Assembly (NCBI GenBank): GCA_928212115.1
Contig: CAKMRJ010003334.1
Location: forward strand, 38,963,021-39,027,020
Reading direction: 5' to 3'
Source: Lactuca virosa
Taxonomy: Eukaryota > Streptophyta > Magnoliopsida > Asterales > Asteraceae
Length of the DNA: 64,000 bases
Below the pieces are notes generated by a model that had not been told where the DNA came from, made no database searches, and saw nothing but the letters and a program-made list of their open reading frames with translations. How positions within the stretch are numbered: the first letter of the stretch is position 1; every line of letters starts with the position of its first letter. Below, piece by piece: positions 22,339 to 33,517 of this stretch. Both the position numbers and the translations under genes were made by a program.

Positions 22339-23212
22339 TGTAACATCCCAAAAATCTAAGTACAAATTTCATTATTAGTTCAATCCAAATACTATCAAAT
22401 CACATATCAACCACTCAAAAGTATGTCATAGTGAATTAGTTATCAGAGTACCTGACCCTTACCTTTCGAACCAGAAGTACCTGAAAACATAAACATAACT
22501 ATAAGCACATATAATAGTTAGTTCCCTCAAAATACCCCATACCGTACAAACAAATGGGCCCCGCCCAAATCGCATACGGTCCCCGCCCACATCATAACGG
22601 GCCCCGCCCACAATAATATATATAAACATACATACACATGCAAGAGTCACAAAGACAACAAGCATACACATATATATCAACAAGTGTCACAAAGACCACT
22701 ATCAACCTACAAGCATGATCCAGTGGGCCGGCATTGGTGCCTTCGACCCACGAGTATATTGAAGAGACTCAACTCAAACTAAAGACAGACAAATCGCACT
22801 CCCGGATTGCTACTACCACGGCTCCTCACACAAACATTCAAATTAACCCTAGTAAGTACTCAGGGTAATAACCCATAAAAGGTCTAGATTACCATCCAAC
22901 ATGCTAAGGGCTAAAATACCATTTTACCCTTCCCTTAGCGGGCCTCTCAACCAATGTCCTAAGCCCAAAAGACCTAAGGATCAACAAGGCCCAAGAGATC
23001 AAAAGCCCAACAATGGCCCAAAAAGGAATAAGGCCCAATAATGGCCCAAACGTCCTAAAACCCAAAAAGGGTTATTGGTGAGTACGCTAAGCGTACCACC
23101 AGTACGCCCCACGTAATAACTTTCGCCAAAGGAAATCGAGGACTCAGACACGTACGCTCAGCGTACGCTTACGTACACCCGACGTACAACCCAGATAGCC
23201 ATAACACCATTA
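22339..23212 (-). repeat. LTR family C fragment (probable 3' LTR of gypsy-4)
   Basis: Starts TGTAACATCCCAAAAATCTAAG and matches 50145-51110 for about 870 bases, including the CGGGCCCCGCCC repeats near 22555-22615 and the GTACGCTAAGCGTAC palindrome near 23079. It stops at AACACCATTAA, where copia integrase sequence begins. No primer site lies to its left, which suits a left-hand LTR of a minus-strand element. Its left flank AAAAG differs by one base from AAATG right of 53756. Confidence 0.75.
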
Positions 23213-23560
23213 AAGAAGGTTGCCAAAACACCTCACGAGATGTGGACAGGGAAGGTTCCCTGGTTGGCACATATCAAGTTTTGGGGTTGTGAAGCTTTCG
23301 TTAGACGAGAGACTCACGACAAGTTTGAACCTCGAAGTGAGCGATGTATTTTCATCGGCTACCCATAGAAGTCCTTTGGATACTTGTTCTACAGACCAAG
23401 TGAGAACGTGATCTTCGTAGCACAAAGGGGAGTCTTTCGCAAGAGGGAACTCATAATCAAAAAGGACAGTGGGAGTACAATTGATCTTGAAGAAATTCAA
23501 GAGTCAAGCGATGAAGGAACCTCTAACATTAGCATTCGAGTCATTACCTATTAGACGTTC
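23213..23560 (+). pseudogene. Copia integrase C-terminal region
   Basis: The remaining end of integrase and the linker to RT: TPHEMWTGKVP, IKFWGCEAFVRR, RCIFIGYP and FGYLFYRPSENV are standard for plant copia pol. A TAG replaces the residue after IFIGYP (about 23368). The catalytic core is lost with the 5' truncation. It continues toward RSNRVR at about 23550. Confidence 0.85.
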
Positions 23561-24626
23561 CAATCGAGTTAGAATGGCTCCTAAGTTTTATGATTTCCAT
23601 ATTACTATAGATGGTGATACGTTTATCAGTGATAGTACACTAATAAATTTGGATGAGCCTTCTAAATAAAAGGAAGCTATGGCGGGCCCAGAGCCTTTCA
23701 AGTGGAAAGAGGCAATGGACAGAGAGATCTAGTCCATGTATGACAATCAAGTTTGGAACTTGGTTGACAATGTACCAGGTCGTAAGACAGTTGGGTGCAA
23801 ATGGATCTTCAAGAAAAAGACAGACATGGATGGAAAGGTACACACGTTCAAAGCACGACTGGTTGCGAAGGGATTTACTCAAACCCCCAGAGGTTGACAA
23901 TGATGAGACCTTCTCACCAGTGGCTAAGATCAAATCTATTAGGGTTATGTTAGCCATAGCTGCGTTTCTTGATTATGAAATTTGGCAGATGGATGTAAAA
24001 ACCGCTTTCCTTAATGGAAAGTTGGTTGAAGATGTTTTACATGTGTCAGCCAAAAGGTTTTGTGGATGCTAAATACCCCAATAGAGTGTGTAAGCTTGAG
24101 AAATCAATCTATGGATTGAAGCAAGCTTCTCGCAGATGGAATCTTTGCTTCGATGAGAAAGTCAAAGAGTTTGGTTTCTCTAGGAGTGAAGATGAGTCAT
24201 GTATATATGTCAAAGCTAGTGGGAGTATAGTTAGCTTTCTAGTGTTGTATGTTTATGACATACTACTCATAGGAAACAACGTTCCAACCTTGCAGGAGGT
24301 TAATAACTGGATTGGAAAGTGTTTCGCTATGAAGGATCTAGGAGAGGCTGCTTATATTCTGGGAATAAGGATCTTGAGGAATAGGAGTAGAAGACTAATT
24401 GGACTTAGTCAAAGTACTTACTTGGATAAAGTGCTAAAGCGTTTTAGCATGGAGAATTCCAAGAAAGGAGAGTTGCCTCTCCAGAGCAATACCAAACTGA
24501 GTAAGACTCTGAGTCCGAGTACTGATGCAGATATAACAGAAATGAATCGAGTACCATATGCTTCCGTCTTTGGATCGATCATGTATGCTATGACATGTAC
24601 TCGCCCTGATGTGACTTCTCCCTAAG
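23545..24626 (+). pseudogene. Copia reverse transcriptase, broken
   Basis: Reverse transcriptase with motifs in order: NLDEP, then WKEAMD, TVGCKWIFKKK, ARLVAKGFTQ, ETFSPVAKI, QMDVKTAFLNG, KLEKSIYGLKQASR and VLYVYDILLIG, ending in CTRPD near 24600. Frameshifts fall at about 23665, 23885 and 24030. The active-site YVDD reads YVYD at about 24247-24258, so a catalytic Asp is lost. The enzyme cannot be active. A stop after TSP at 24623-24625 breaks the link to RNase H. Confidence 0.9.
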
Positions 24627-25245
24627 CATGGTCAGTCGATATCAAGGGAACCCGGGTAAAGCTCACTGGATAGCGGTTAAGAACATTCTTAAGTATCTGC
24701 GAAGGACTAAGGATTGGGTCCTTGTACTTGGTGGCAGTGATGACTTGAGAGTAACTGGTTATAGTGACGCCGGTTTTCAAACAGACCGAGACAACTTCCG
24801 TTCTCAGTCTGGTTGGGTGTTTACACTCAATGGAGGAGCTGTGACTTGGAAAAGTTCCAAGCAGGAGACAGTGGTTGATTCAACATGTGAGTCAGAGTAT
24901 ATAGCCTCGAGCGAAGCGTCAAAGGGGGCTATATGGTTGAAGAACTTCATTAGAGACCTTGGAGTTGTACCATCCATTAAGGAGCCGATGTCATTTTCTG
25001 CGATAATGCAGGAGTTGTTGCCTTAACCAAGGAACCAAAAGATCATGGAAGATCCATACATATCGACAGAAAGTACCACTTCATCAGACATCGGGTAGAA
25101 GAAGGACTCCTCGTCATCAAGATGGTATCATCAGAAGAGAATCCTACAGATCCCCCCACAAAGGGTCTAAGTAGGATTAGGCACGTTCAGCATGCGAGGA
25201 GCATTGGTCTGAAGGATGATATTAGTTTTAGTGATTAGATAGATA
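24627..25245 (+). pseudogene. Copia RNase H domain, broken
   Basis: C-terminal RNase H region of copia pol: MVSRYQGNPGKAHW, KYLRRTKDW, LVLGGSDDLRVTGYSDAGF, SGWVFTLNGGAVTWKSSKQ and SESEYIA-like STCESEYIA. The first frame ends at 25024. Later phrases such as GRSIHIDRKYHFIRH are readable only in shifted frames to about 25240. Confidence 0.88.
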
Positions 25246-26092
25246 TTTTAGAAACTTGTAATAGATAAATACAATTGACATTTGATGATTAAGTAATGGA
25301 GATTTATTTATGATTATTGTTTACTATCTTTTGTTAATTGTTTATCTTTGCTTTTCAACTTTGCATGTTTTACTTCCTGAATAATTGGATTATTCAAATT
25401 AGCCACAGTCAATCATACTTTGGAAGTATGTAATGAATTAAGATTGTCGTGAATTGGCTTGTAGATTGTTTAAGTGTTTAGACATAACAAATGTTTGCTG
25501 CAACGATCATGACTACTCCTGAAATGGGGATTTGAGTATTAGATTAAACCCACGCTCATATAATTAATTCATGGAATTTATCACGAGTAATTATGAGATG
25601 ATAATACCGTATAATCTATAAACTGAGATATATGAGTTGTTGTTTACGAGTTGGTTGTGCATTGATAATGCGTAAACGCATCAATAGCTTGATGTTATAA
25701 AACGTATTGTTGTGTATGATTTGATGAGTAAATAGTACAAGCATATAAGTCAAAGTTTTTCTGTTCCATTTATCCCAAGGGGTAAAAGCGATATCTTGCC
25801 CCCCTCGATAATTTTTTGTGTTGACTTATGTGTCGGGTCCGGTTAGGGCTGAATTGATGTGTTCAATTAAGTTCCTTGTCATACAAATTAGAAATCGGGA
25901 AACAAACTGTTGGATATTGAGAATGATTCTATTCAATGTCATTTTTCCACATGATATATTGCAGAACGGAGGATTATATGATCCCTTATCTATGGACTTG
26001 TAACTGACTAGGTCAGAGTTCGACAACGGCTTTTGAAAGATACGATTGCTAGTCAAATTTTGAGGCCGTACTTGCAATTATAGTTAGTAGAC
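25246..26092 (+). other. 3' untranslated region of copia
   Basis: No coding signal. From about 25380 on it is related, in reverse complement, to 6490-7250 of the nested gag-only copia (shared phrases for example TCAATCATACTTTGGAAGTATG). That links an element with pol to one without. Confidence 0.75.
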
Positions 26093-26109
26093 TTATCCAA
26101 GTGCAAGAC
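26093..26109 (+). other. Polypurine tract region of copia
   Basis: CCAAGTGCAAGAC directly before the LTR start TGTTGGATTAG. The usual tract is AAGTGGGAGA; here it is degraded. Confidence 0.6.
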
Positions 26110-26907
26110 TGTTGGATTAGGTGTCTAAGCCCATAACTATAATTGGTATATACTTGATTTGATAGTAGCATGGTCCTTTTGGGTTGCCTTCACTCTAGCA
26201 ACTTGAAAGGATGATTTTGGAGAGAGAGGTTGATAAATGTTTTATTAATGTATTATGAGAATAATATATTAATTACAAATCATGTTATTTAATTAGTATT
26301 TAATCAGAAATTAATTTAGAATTAATTTCGGGATTAAAGGAATTGATTAAAGGAACATGGTCTGTTTTGCAAATCATTGATAGTTGTGAAACTGGGCTAA
26401 TGGACTCCCTAGATGGGAGTGGATGAAATCCTATAGGTAGGCCCTTCTCTAAGGCTTATTGGTAAAGAGTCCATGGGCTGCTTAAGCCTTAAGCAGGAAA
26501 TTAGGGTTTCCTCCAGAAAACCCTAGCATCGCACAGCTATATAAAGACCCCACCACCTATGATTTTAGACCACTGCTTGCATCTTGATAACCCTAGCCGA
26601 AATTGTGGTGTATTCCCTCCTCTCTCCTATCATCTTTTTGCTAGTGGTGTTTGTAAGCCATTAGAGGTGCAACATTTGAGGCACTAAGCTTTCAAGAGTC
26701 AAGATCTACAAGGTGTTCTAGTTATTACTACATAACAAGCAAGGTAAACTTCTAAACCCTATTTTAATATAGATTTTGATTTATATATACTAGATCTAGG
26801 GTTTTGATTTGGTATTCAATTTTCATGTTCAGCTAGTGAAAAACTTAGATCCAAAGCAATTAGGGTTGCATGATCATATAGGTTGTAGTTATGCTCAAAA
26901 CCCAACA
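26110..26907 (+). repeat. Copia 3' LTR
   Basis: A 798-bp LTR with TGTTGGATTAG at the start and CAAAACCCAACA at the end. It is related to the minus-strand LTRs at 5659, 12568 and 36667 at both ends, but diverged inside. A TATA box is at 26537-26546. Confidence 0.85.
26537..26546 (+). promoter_or_regulatory. TATA box in copia LTR
   Basis: CTATATAAAG at the position matching the TATA boxes of the related copia LTRs. Confidence 0.55.
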
Positions 26908-27624
26908 ACTCTTTGGTCTTAGAATAGACCAAGATATCATCAATAAACAAAATGACTGACCGATCCAGCACTGGTTTGAAAACCTGGTTCATGAGATCCA
27001 TGAACATTTTTTGGTGCATTGGTGAGCCCGAATTACATCACCACAAACTCGTAATGACCATAACGAGTCTTGAAGGTCGTCTTTTGAACATCCTCCTCTC
27101 GAAACCTCATCAGGTGATAGCCTGAACGTAAATCAATCTTGGAGAACCAAGACGCACCCTGAAGCTGGTCGAATAAATCATCAATCCTCGGAAGCGGATA
27201 ACGGTTCTTCACCGTCAACTAGTTCAGCTCCCGATAATCAATGCACATCCTATAGGAGTCATCCTTCTTCTTCACAAACAATATCAGTTCTCCCCAAGGT
27301 GAACTACTCGGTATGATAAATCCTCTGTCTAGCAGCTCTTGCAGTTGTGTAGAAAACTCATGCATCCCCAGCGGTGCTAACCGATAGGGTGCCCTGGCTA
27401 TCGGAGCCGCGCCCGGAACTAGATAAATATGAAACTCTGCCTGCCTCTATGGAGGCACTCCAGGTAAGTCCTCTGAAAACAAATCTACATAATCCTGAAC
27501 AACTGGCACATCGTCCATCGACCTCTTCTTTTCCTCTCTGGTATCCAATACGTAAGCCACAACCCTATACAACCCTGTTATATATATCTTTGAGCCCTCG
27601 CGGCTGAACAGAGGGTTGGTCCAC
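26908..27624 (-). pseudogene. Reverse transcriptase fragment of minus-strand gypsy (probably gypsy-4)
   Basis: Chromovirus RT read on the minus strand from about 27610 down to 26908: linker with VAYVLDTR and DLFSEDLPGVP, then SSPWGE, LFVKKKDDS, YPLPRIDDLFDQLQGASWFSKIDLRSGYH, RYGHYEFVV and LFIDDILVYSKTKE, where it is cut by the copia LTR end. A stop and a small shift occur near 27019-27033 and a stop at about 27447. Its orientation and position between gypsy-4 protease and the left LTR C make it a likely part of gypsy-4. Confidence 0.85.
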
Positions 27625-27927
27625 GTTGGGCACCTTCCATGTGTCACAGCTTCAGAAGTGTGTCACTGATGAGGCTGCAGTCGTTTCTCTGGACGACATT
27701 CGGATGGATGAAAGCCAAAAATACATTGAAAGGCCGGTTGAAATCTTAGATAGGAGGACCAAGGTTCTTCATAACAAGGAAGTGAAGCTGGTAAAGGTGC
27801 AATGGCAGCACCGCAGGGGGCTTCGAGTGGAATTGGGAGCCGGAGGACGAGATGCGAGACCACTACCCGGATTTGTTTGGGTCAGCAAACTTCGAGGACG
27901 AAGTCTAGTTCAAGTGGGGAAGACTTG
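27625..27927 (+). pseudogene. Integrase C-terminal tail / chromodomain-like region (gypsy-X)
   Basis: The + strand end of a chromovirus pol: TFHVSQLQK, then ERPVEILDRRTKVLHNKEV and LVKVQWQHRRG, then after one extra base WEPEDEM. This is the chromodomain-like tail that targets integration, also seen at about 41040-41320 in gypsy-2. It runs directly into LTR A at 27928, so it belongs to an element upstream of gypsy-2 whose other parts are gone. The left junction faces a gypsy RT on the opposite strand. Confidence 0.82.
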
Positions 27928-29134
27928 TAACACCTGTTCCAGGGATTGATTAATTTATATAATTTTTAGAGCTTGAAGAGGAAGGATTTTTGTGAGCAAT
28001 TTTGGGGTATTTGTTTAGGATTCTAGAGCTTGAAGAGGAAGGAGCAAGGAGAGAAGCAGTAGATCTGACATCTACTCTGTATTGGCCATCATCTTGAGGT
28101 ATAAAGTCGTCACCTTGATCTCTAGTTGATTATATCCCTTTTCTTGGAAGTAAATGACCATTTTTTGTGAAAAATGGAGTCAAACTCGGATATGGACTTA
28201 TCACAAGGATATGGTTCCAGATTTGGACCTCCCTAGGTTCCCAATGACATAAAGTTGCTCACTTTATATATCGTAGCCCCTTTCCGTGCACAAAAACCTT
28301 GTAAGAAGCCTAGTTTTGGTGTTATAGTCTTGAAGGGCCTTGCATGCACGTAAAGTTTGCAACTTTACGTGGTATCTACACTAGGGAAGTTTGGATCTGG
28401 AGTTTGGGACCTTAGATCCCATTGAAAAGGGTTGAACTTGAAAGGGACTGAAGGAACTCGTCGAGTCCCTTAGTTGACTCGACGAGTCGGGGTACGGTTT
28501 GCCCGTTTATGAGTTTCTGGATGAGTGTAGTGAAGGATTAGGGTGTTGGTCTGAACGGACTTTAGTTTTATGGACATTTGACGAACTCGACGAGTAACTA
28601 GGGTGACTCGACGAGTTGATGCGGGATTCAGTGGAATGGACTCAGGAGGAACTCGACGAGTTGTTAGGATGCACTCGACGAGTTAAGGTCAACACGGACT
28701 GTTGACCTTGACTGTTCACCTTGACTTTGACCAGAATTGACCATGGTTGACTTTGAGGGTAATTATGGGATTATGACAAGTTAATCACATGTTGGTTATA
28801 GGCAGTTGAGGAGGAGCAATGTGGGGGATACATCTGATCTTAGCTTGTCAGTTCAACATTCTAGAGGTGAGTCTCCTCACCAAACCTATGGGTCTAAGGC
28901 ACCAAGGCCGTCCCATTTTATGATATGTGGTATCCTAGCTGAAGTTGTATTATGTGGCATGTTATTTGGTATGAGTTAGGAAGTATGCTAGTGGTATATG
29001 TGGTATGCTTGTATGGAAGACCGTGGGAGAGCCCGTGACACTTGGATGTAAGACCATGTGGAGAGCCCATGACTTTCCTATTGAAGACCATGGGAGAGCC
29101 CATGGAACTTAATGTGTAAAACCATGTGGGGAGT

Positions 29135-30508
29135 TGTTAGGTCCATTTTGTGCACCTTTTTTGCACACCTTTTAGTCCCTTTTGTGCATCCATTTAGCAT
29201 AGTTGTCTTTCATTTTTCTTGCATTTCATCAAATTCATTTTAGTCTCTAGAAAAACCTTATTTGCACGCTTTTATGGGCTTTTCAGGTAAACTGGAGGTT
29301 GAAACGCGTTTTGGGAGGTGCCGGGAAGCACGGGTGATGATTCCGGGATGATTGGATGCAAAACGGAAAAGTTGGAAAAATCAAGATTGGACTTGGAAGC
29401 AGGAGCATACACGGGGCGTGTTTGACCAATAAGGAGCTGTTGACCATGCTGAACACGACCCGTGTCAGTTTAGCTTATTTTGACAGGGGCCATGTTCGAC
29501 GCAAAAACTGCCTTTTGACAGTTTTTCCTATCTTTCATATTACGGGATTAGGGTCATTTTTACATACACACATCATATCAGAGCACTGTTGGTGAGGGAA
29601 TTTCGAAGGTTTTTGCAAGGATTTGATCATTTATCATTTGGAAACATTATTTCTCTTATTTGTAAGTTGTAATTGCATACTATTTCCATCTTTTGACTTG
29701 TGATCTTGTTCTTACCATGTGTGGCTAGAACCCTAGTTTCTCCAACTTCATGTCTTGACTTCTTAGTTGTGATTTCAATCCTATGACATGATGTTTGCTT
29801 TTAATTTCTATCTAGTGAATTTGATTTTGCTTTAATCGAATGTTTGATTCTAATTGTGATTCTTATTGGCCATTTGAATTAGGGTTAGGTCATTCAAGTT
29901 ATCTATTTTGCAAAATCCGTAATTGTTTTGTGAATTAGACTAAGTAACAAGCACTAAACTGATTTCTATTGAATGAATTTAGTGTAAATATTATTCACAC
30001 ATTCTTACACTCCCGAGCTTGTGAGGAGTATTGGGTGTTGTTGGGAACATTCACATAAAGCTTAATGCAGTCTTTTAATCTAATTCTAAGAGTTTGTTTA
30101 GATTAGGTTAGTAAGGTTAGGGTTAATCAAAGAGCTTATTTTGGTTAATTAGTGTGGTGAATGGGAAGTGTTAGAGCTTGTTAACACTTTCAAGTACCAA
30201 CTTAGATAGAATTGAGCAAGTATCTAGTCATCTTTGAATCGCATTGCTAAGTTATCATACATAGAGTTGGAGTCCTTACAATTTCTTGTCGATTACTTGT
30301 GTCTTTAATTATTTGTTCTAATCATTGCATTCAAAACCCCCTCTTTACTGTTAGTGACCAAAGTACCTTGCGCAAAGAGGTATAGACCGATTGTCCCGTG
30401 TCTCTGTGGATCGACCCTACTTGCCTTCTACTAACTTTTAGTGAAATATAGTAGTGTTTTTTGGAGTATAGCGTACCCCTTTATTTGTTGGGTTTGACAC
30501 GCCTAACA
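29135..30508 (+). repeat. 5' LTR of Athila/Tat-like element
   Basis: 1374 bp, highly similar to 33518-34912. The latter has a short extra stretch near 34668-34692. Confidence 0.92.
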
Positions 30509-30510
30509 AA

Positions 30511-30528
30511 TTGGCGCCATTGTCGGGG
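30511..30528 (+). other. Primer binding site of Athila/Tat-like element
   Basis: TTGGCGCCATTGTCGGGGA-type sequence two bases after the LTR. In plant Athila/Tat gypsy elements this kind of site pairs with tRNA-Asp. Confidence 0.75.
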
Positions 30529-30640
30529 ACACGGTGTTACAAATTGTTTATGCCAAGATTTTTGTGAGCAGGTACATCTCTATAAAAAAAAACAAAAAAA
30601 AAACAGAAAAAAAAAACAAAACAAAAAGTGTCGCTCAGAA

Positions 30641-31567
30641 ATGAATACTCCTTACATTGAAGACAAACTTTCTGAGCTAGCTCAGTTAGTTATGATGATT
30701 GGAAATGACCAAAGTGCGCAATCCACACCTATTCCTTGCGATTTTTGCACTCAAAATGGACATCATATTGATATGTGTCCATATTTACAAGGAGAATGGG
30801 AAGAAGTGCAAGAAACGGGAAGCTACTACTGGCCAAACCAATGGAGTTATTATTAACCTCAACATGATCAATGGTGGGACAACAACCAAGTTTGGGGAAA
30901 CAACCAATACCAAGCTTGGGGATATGACCAATAACAACCAACTCCACAGTTCCAACAACCATATCCTCCACCTCTTCAACAAACTGAAATGTTGAGCATG
31001 TCCTTGGAAGACATTGTGAAAAGCATTGCCACTACTACCCAAATCTTTCAGGAAACAACCAAAGCTAGCCTCAAAAGCTTAGAGCAACAAATTGCACAAC
31101 TTACTCAATCTGTGAGTATATTGGAAAATCAAGGCAAACTACCATCGCAGACTGAAGTGGACCCAAGGCATACCGTTTCTGCCATCACCTTGAACGATGG
31201 GGAAAACTTTGATGGTCCAAGACTGCAATTAGAAGACGGGGACGAGGAGGAAGAAGTAGAAGTGGAGAAGGTTGTCGAGGAAGAAGTAGAAATTAAGAAT
31301 GCTGACATGGAAGTTGTAGAGGATGTGTTGGAGGTTGACAAAAAAGAGGCTAAGCCACCCACTACCAATGAAAAAACTCCTTTCACTGGTACACCAACCA
31401 CTAAAGCCAAAAACGATAAATTTGATGGACCCTTCAAAGGATATGTACCCCAAGAAGGAAGACACCCAATCGGTCATCAAATCGACCACCTTATAAAAGA
31501 AGGAAGATTTGACCACCTTACTGGACAAGTACAAGAAAGGGATCGGCTGGACGATTGTTATCATTAA
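30641..31567 (+). pseudogene. Gag fragment of Athila/Tat-like element
   Basis: One phase is open from ATG 30641 to 31567 except for two stops, TAA at 30854 and TAA at 30932. It holds a CX2CX4HX4C knuckle (CDFCTQNGHHIDMC, about 30738-30779), a Trp/Gln/Asn-rich linker, a helical stretch with SLEQQIAQLTQSV, and the LPSQTEVDPR...VSAITL phrase typical of the C-terminal gag of plant Athila/Tat elements. An acidic tail (EDGDEEEEVEVE) and a Lys/Thr-rich end follow. The capsid N-terminus and pol are absent. Confidence 0.8.
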
Positions 31568-33209
31568 GGGTATAAACCCAGCATGGTCCCCACGCAAAAA
31601 GAAAGTCAAGTACAAGATAAGTGTTCCCTTGAAGTAGGTGGCGAAAAGTTTACTAAGTTGGGAGCCCCACATACTTAGATTGATACATATTCACGGGTCA
31701 TGTCGAGCCAACGACTATAAAAAAAGGCGGCTAACCGGGAGGCAACCCGGGGGTATTTTTGTCCTTTCTTTTAGAACTTTTTAGTCTTTGGTAAATTTCA
31801 AAAATTTAATGTCCCAAATGGTTTTAAACTTGTTTTTTATGCCTAGAAAATGAATCTCGGGCTCCAAAAATATTTCACGGATAGCTTGGGGAAGATGAAG
31901 AGAAGGTTCTCACCACAATTGCTAGGCTCCAAGAATGATTTGGTAAATTCTTTACATATCTTTAATCATTCATATTTTGCTTAAAAATCCAATTGGTGTG
32001 CATTTGTGACTATTTTGGACCCATTCCCAACCCGGCTACTATCCTCTTCCTCAGCCTCAATAGGTTGTTCCGCCCTCTCCGAGCATCGGGGACGATGCTT
32101 ATATTCAAGCTTGGGGAGGGGTAGAGTTGTACATTAGGTTCATCTCCATGCATTTTCATACTCATATTCTTGCATTAAAAAAAAGATATTAACCTTCTTA
32201 TTTTCATATTTTTCTTGCATCCTGCATTTTAAAAATATATAAAACCCAAAATTATTTGTCTCTATTCTAGTTTTAAAGTTTTTACATCCCATTTTCATGC
32301 ATTGTAAAAAAACAAAAAAAATAAATAAATAAATTATACGAGATGAAGACAATCTTTATATTCGATAGCTCCATGAAGTGGGAAAACGAAAAATCAAAAT
32401 AAAAAATCCGAAGCGACCGGATTGGTACCGGTAGTATAGAATCAGCTGTCATAACTAGGTGACCCAAACACCGTAATTCGAGACCCCAACCTTAGGTAAT
32501 AATAAAAAATGACTTACTGAAACGTTTTTGTGGGCGGTAATAACAGCTTTAGTATGATTTGCTTCTGAATGTTTAAAAAGAATCTTTATCGACAACTCTG
32601 GACCCACAGAACGCGAACCTATTTGTTGACACGCGTTACCGCCGCGGTAATAGAGAGCTTAAGTATCAGATCCACACAATCAAGAAAGAAGAGCGGGTAC
32701 AACTGTCATATCCAGTACCCAAATCAAAATTTCAAGTACTCAATCGAAGAAATTTTTCAGAAATTCAAAAGTTGATTGAAGAACTCAAGCTCAAAACGAA
32801 GATACAAATCCAAGTTCAATCAAATCGGAAGCCATCTCAAAGTCAAATCTGGCGAATGAAGAATTATGTGATATGATACTTGTGGCTCTCGAAAAAGTGA
32901 AAGCATAGGAGTTGGGCCCCTTCGGGTGGGCTCACTGCTTCAGCGAAAGCTGATTTGCCGTGACGGGTTCTTAAGGATGCGGCGATTCTGATTCTTGACT
33001 GTCTTGTCTTAAGGACATGAGATCCTGGATTGTGTTATTTTCGCTCACAAAGCTAATTAAGGTATAAAGTTTAAATAAAACTATGGTTGGACTATTGGGT
33101 TACACCGTTTCGTGATCTTCCTCACTTTGGGAGTCTGTGATATATGGAAGGTAGCAGGAGGGTCGCCTAGGTATTAGTGATTGGAGCCCCATCGATGTAA
33201 AGTCTGATC

Positions 33210-33296
<87 letters not shown>

Positions 33297-33517
33297 TACT
33301 TGTGTTCTTAAATTATTCCCTGATTCATTTTGTTTCTTAAGTTCCTTTTATTCATGTATTTCTTTTTCATGCTTTTCATTGCATGCGTTCGTTCTTAGGT
33401 TTTAGGATCTTTTTGTCCCCTTTTGCTCTATGTTTCTTTTTGCTATCTAGAAATCTTCTTGTTCGTCCAATTCTTGTTCTTTCTTGAGGACAATAAAGGT
33501 CTAAGTTTGGGGAGATT
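31568..33517 (+). other. Non-coding 3' internal region of Athila/Tat-like element
   Basis: No pol. The phrase CATCGGGGACGATGC at about 32084, followed by AAGCTTGGGGAGGGG, is typical of the 3' untranslated part of Tat-type gypsy elements. A (TA)n tract lies at 33211-33294. The last bases, TTTGGGGAGA, serve as polypurine tract before the LTR at 33518. Confidence 0.65.
33211..33294. repeat. (TA)n microsatellite
   Basis: Long TA tract in the internal region of the nested element. Confidence 0.95.

Larger units (their letters stand above)
23213..26907 (+). mobile_element. 5'-truncated Ty1/copia retrotransposon
   Basis: 3' half of a copia element: integrase end, RT, RNase H, 3' untranslated part, polypurine tract and one LTR (26110-26907). 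The 5' LTR, gag, protease and most of integrase are missing. The left junction joins LTR C directly. The right LTR end joins a minus-strand gypsy RT. The order IN-RT-RNase H is diagnostic of copia. Confidence 0.9.

Noticed and set aside
28441..28690. Regularly spaced palindromes in LTR A as a CRISPR-like array
   Set aside because: Spacing is irregular, there are no cas genes and the context is a plant LTR.
31129..31672. Minus-strand Ser/Thr-rich and Phe-rich frames
   Set aside because: They lie opposite the gag fragment with its acidic tail and mirror its purine-rich codons.
32870..33060. Possible tRNA- or rRNA-like sequence near GTGACGGGTTCTTAAGG
   Set aside because: No cloverleaf could be drawn by eye and the stretch belongs to the interior of the Athila/Tat-like element.
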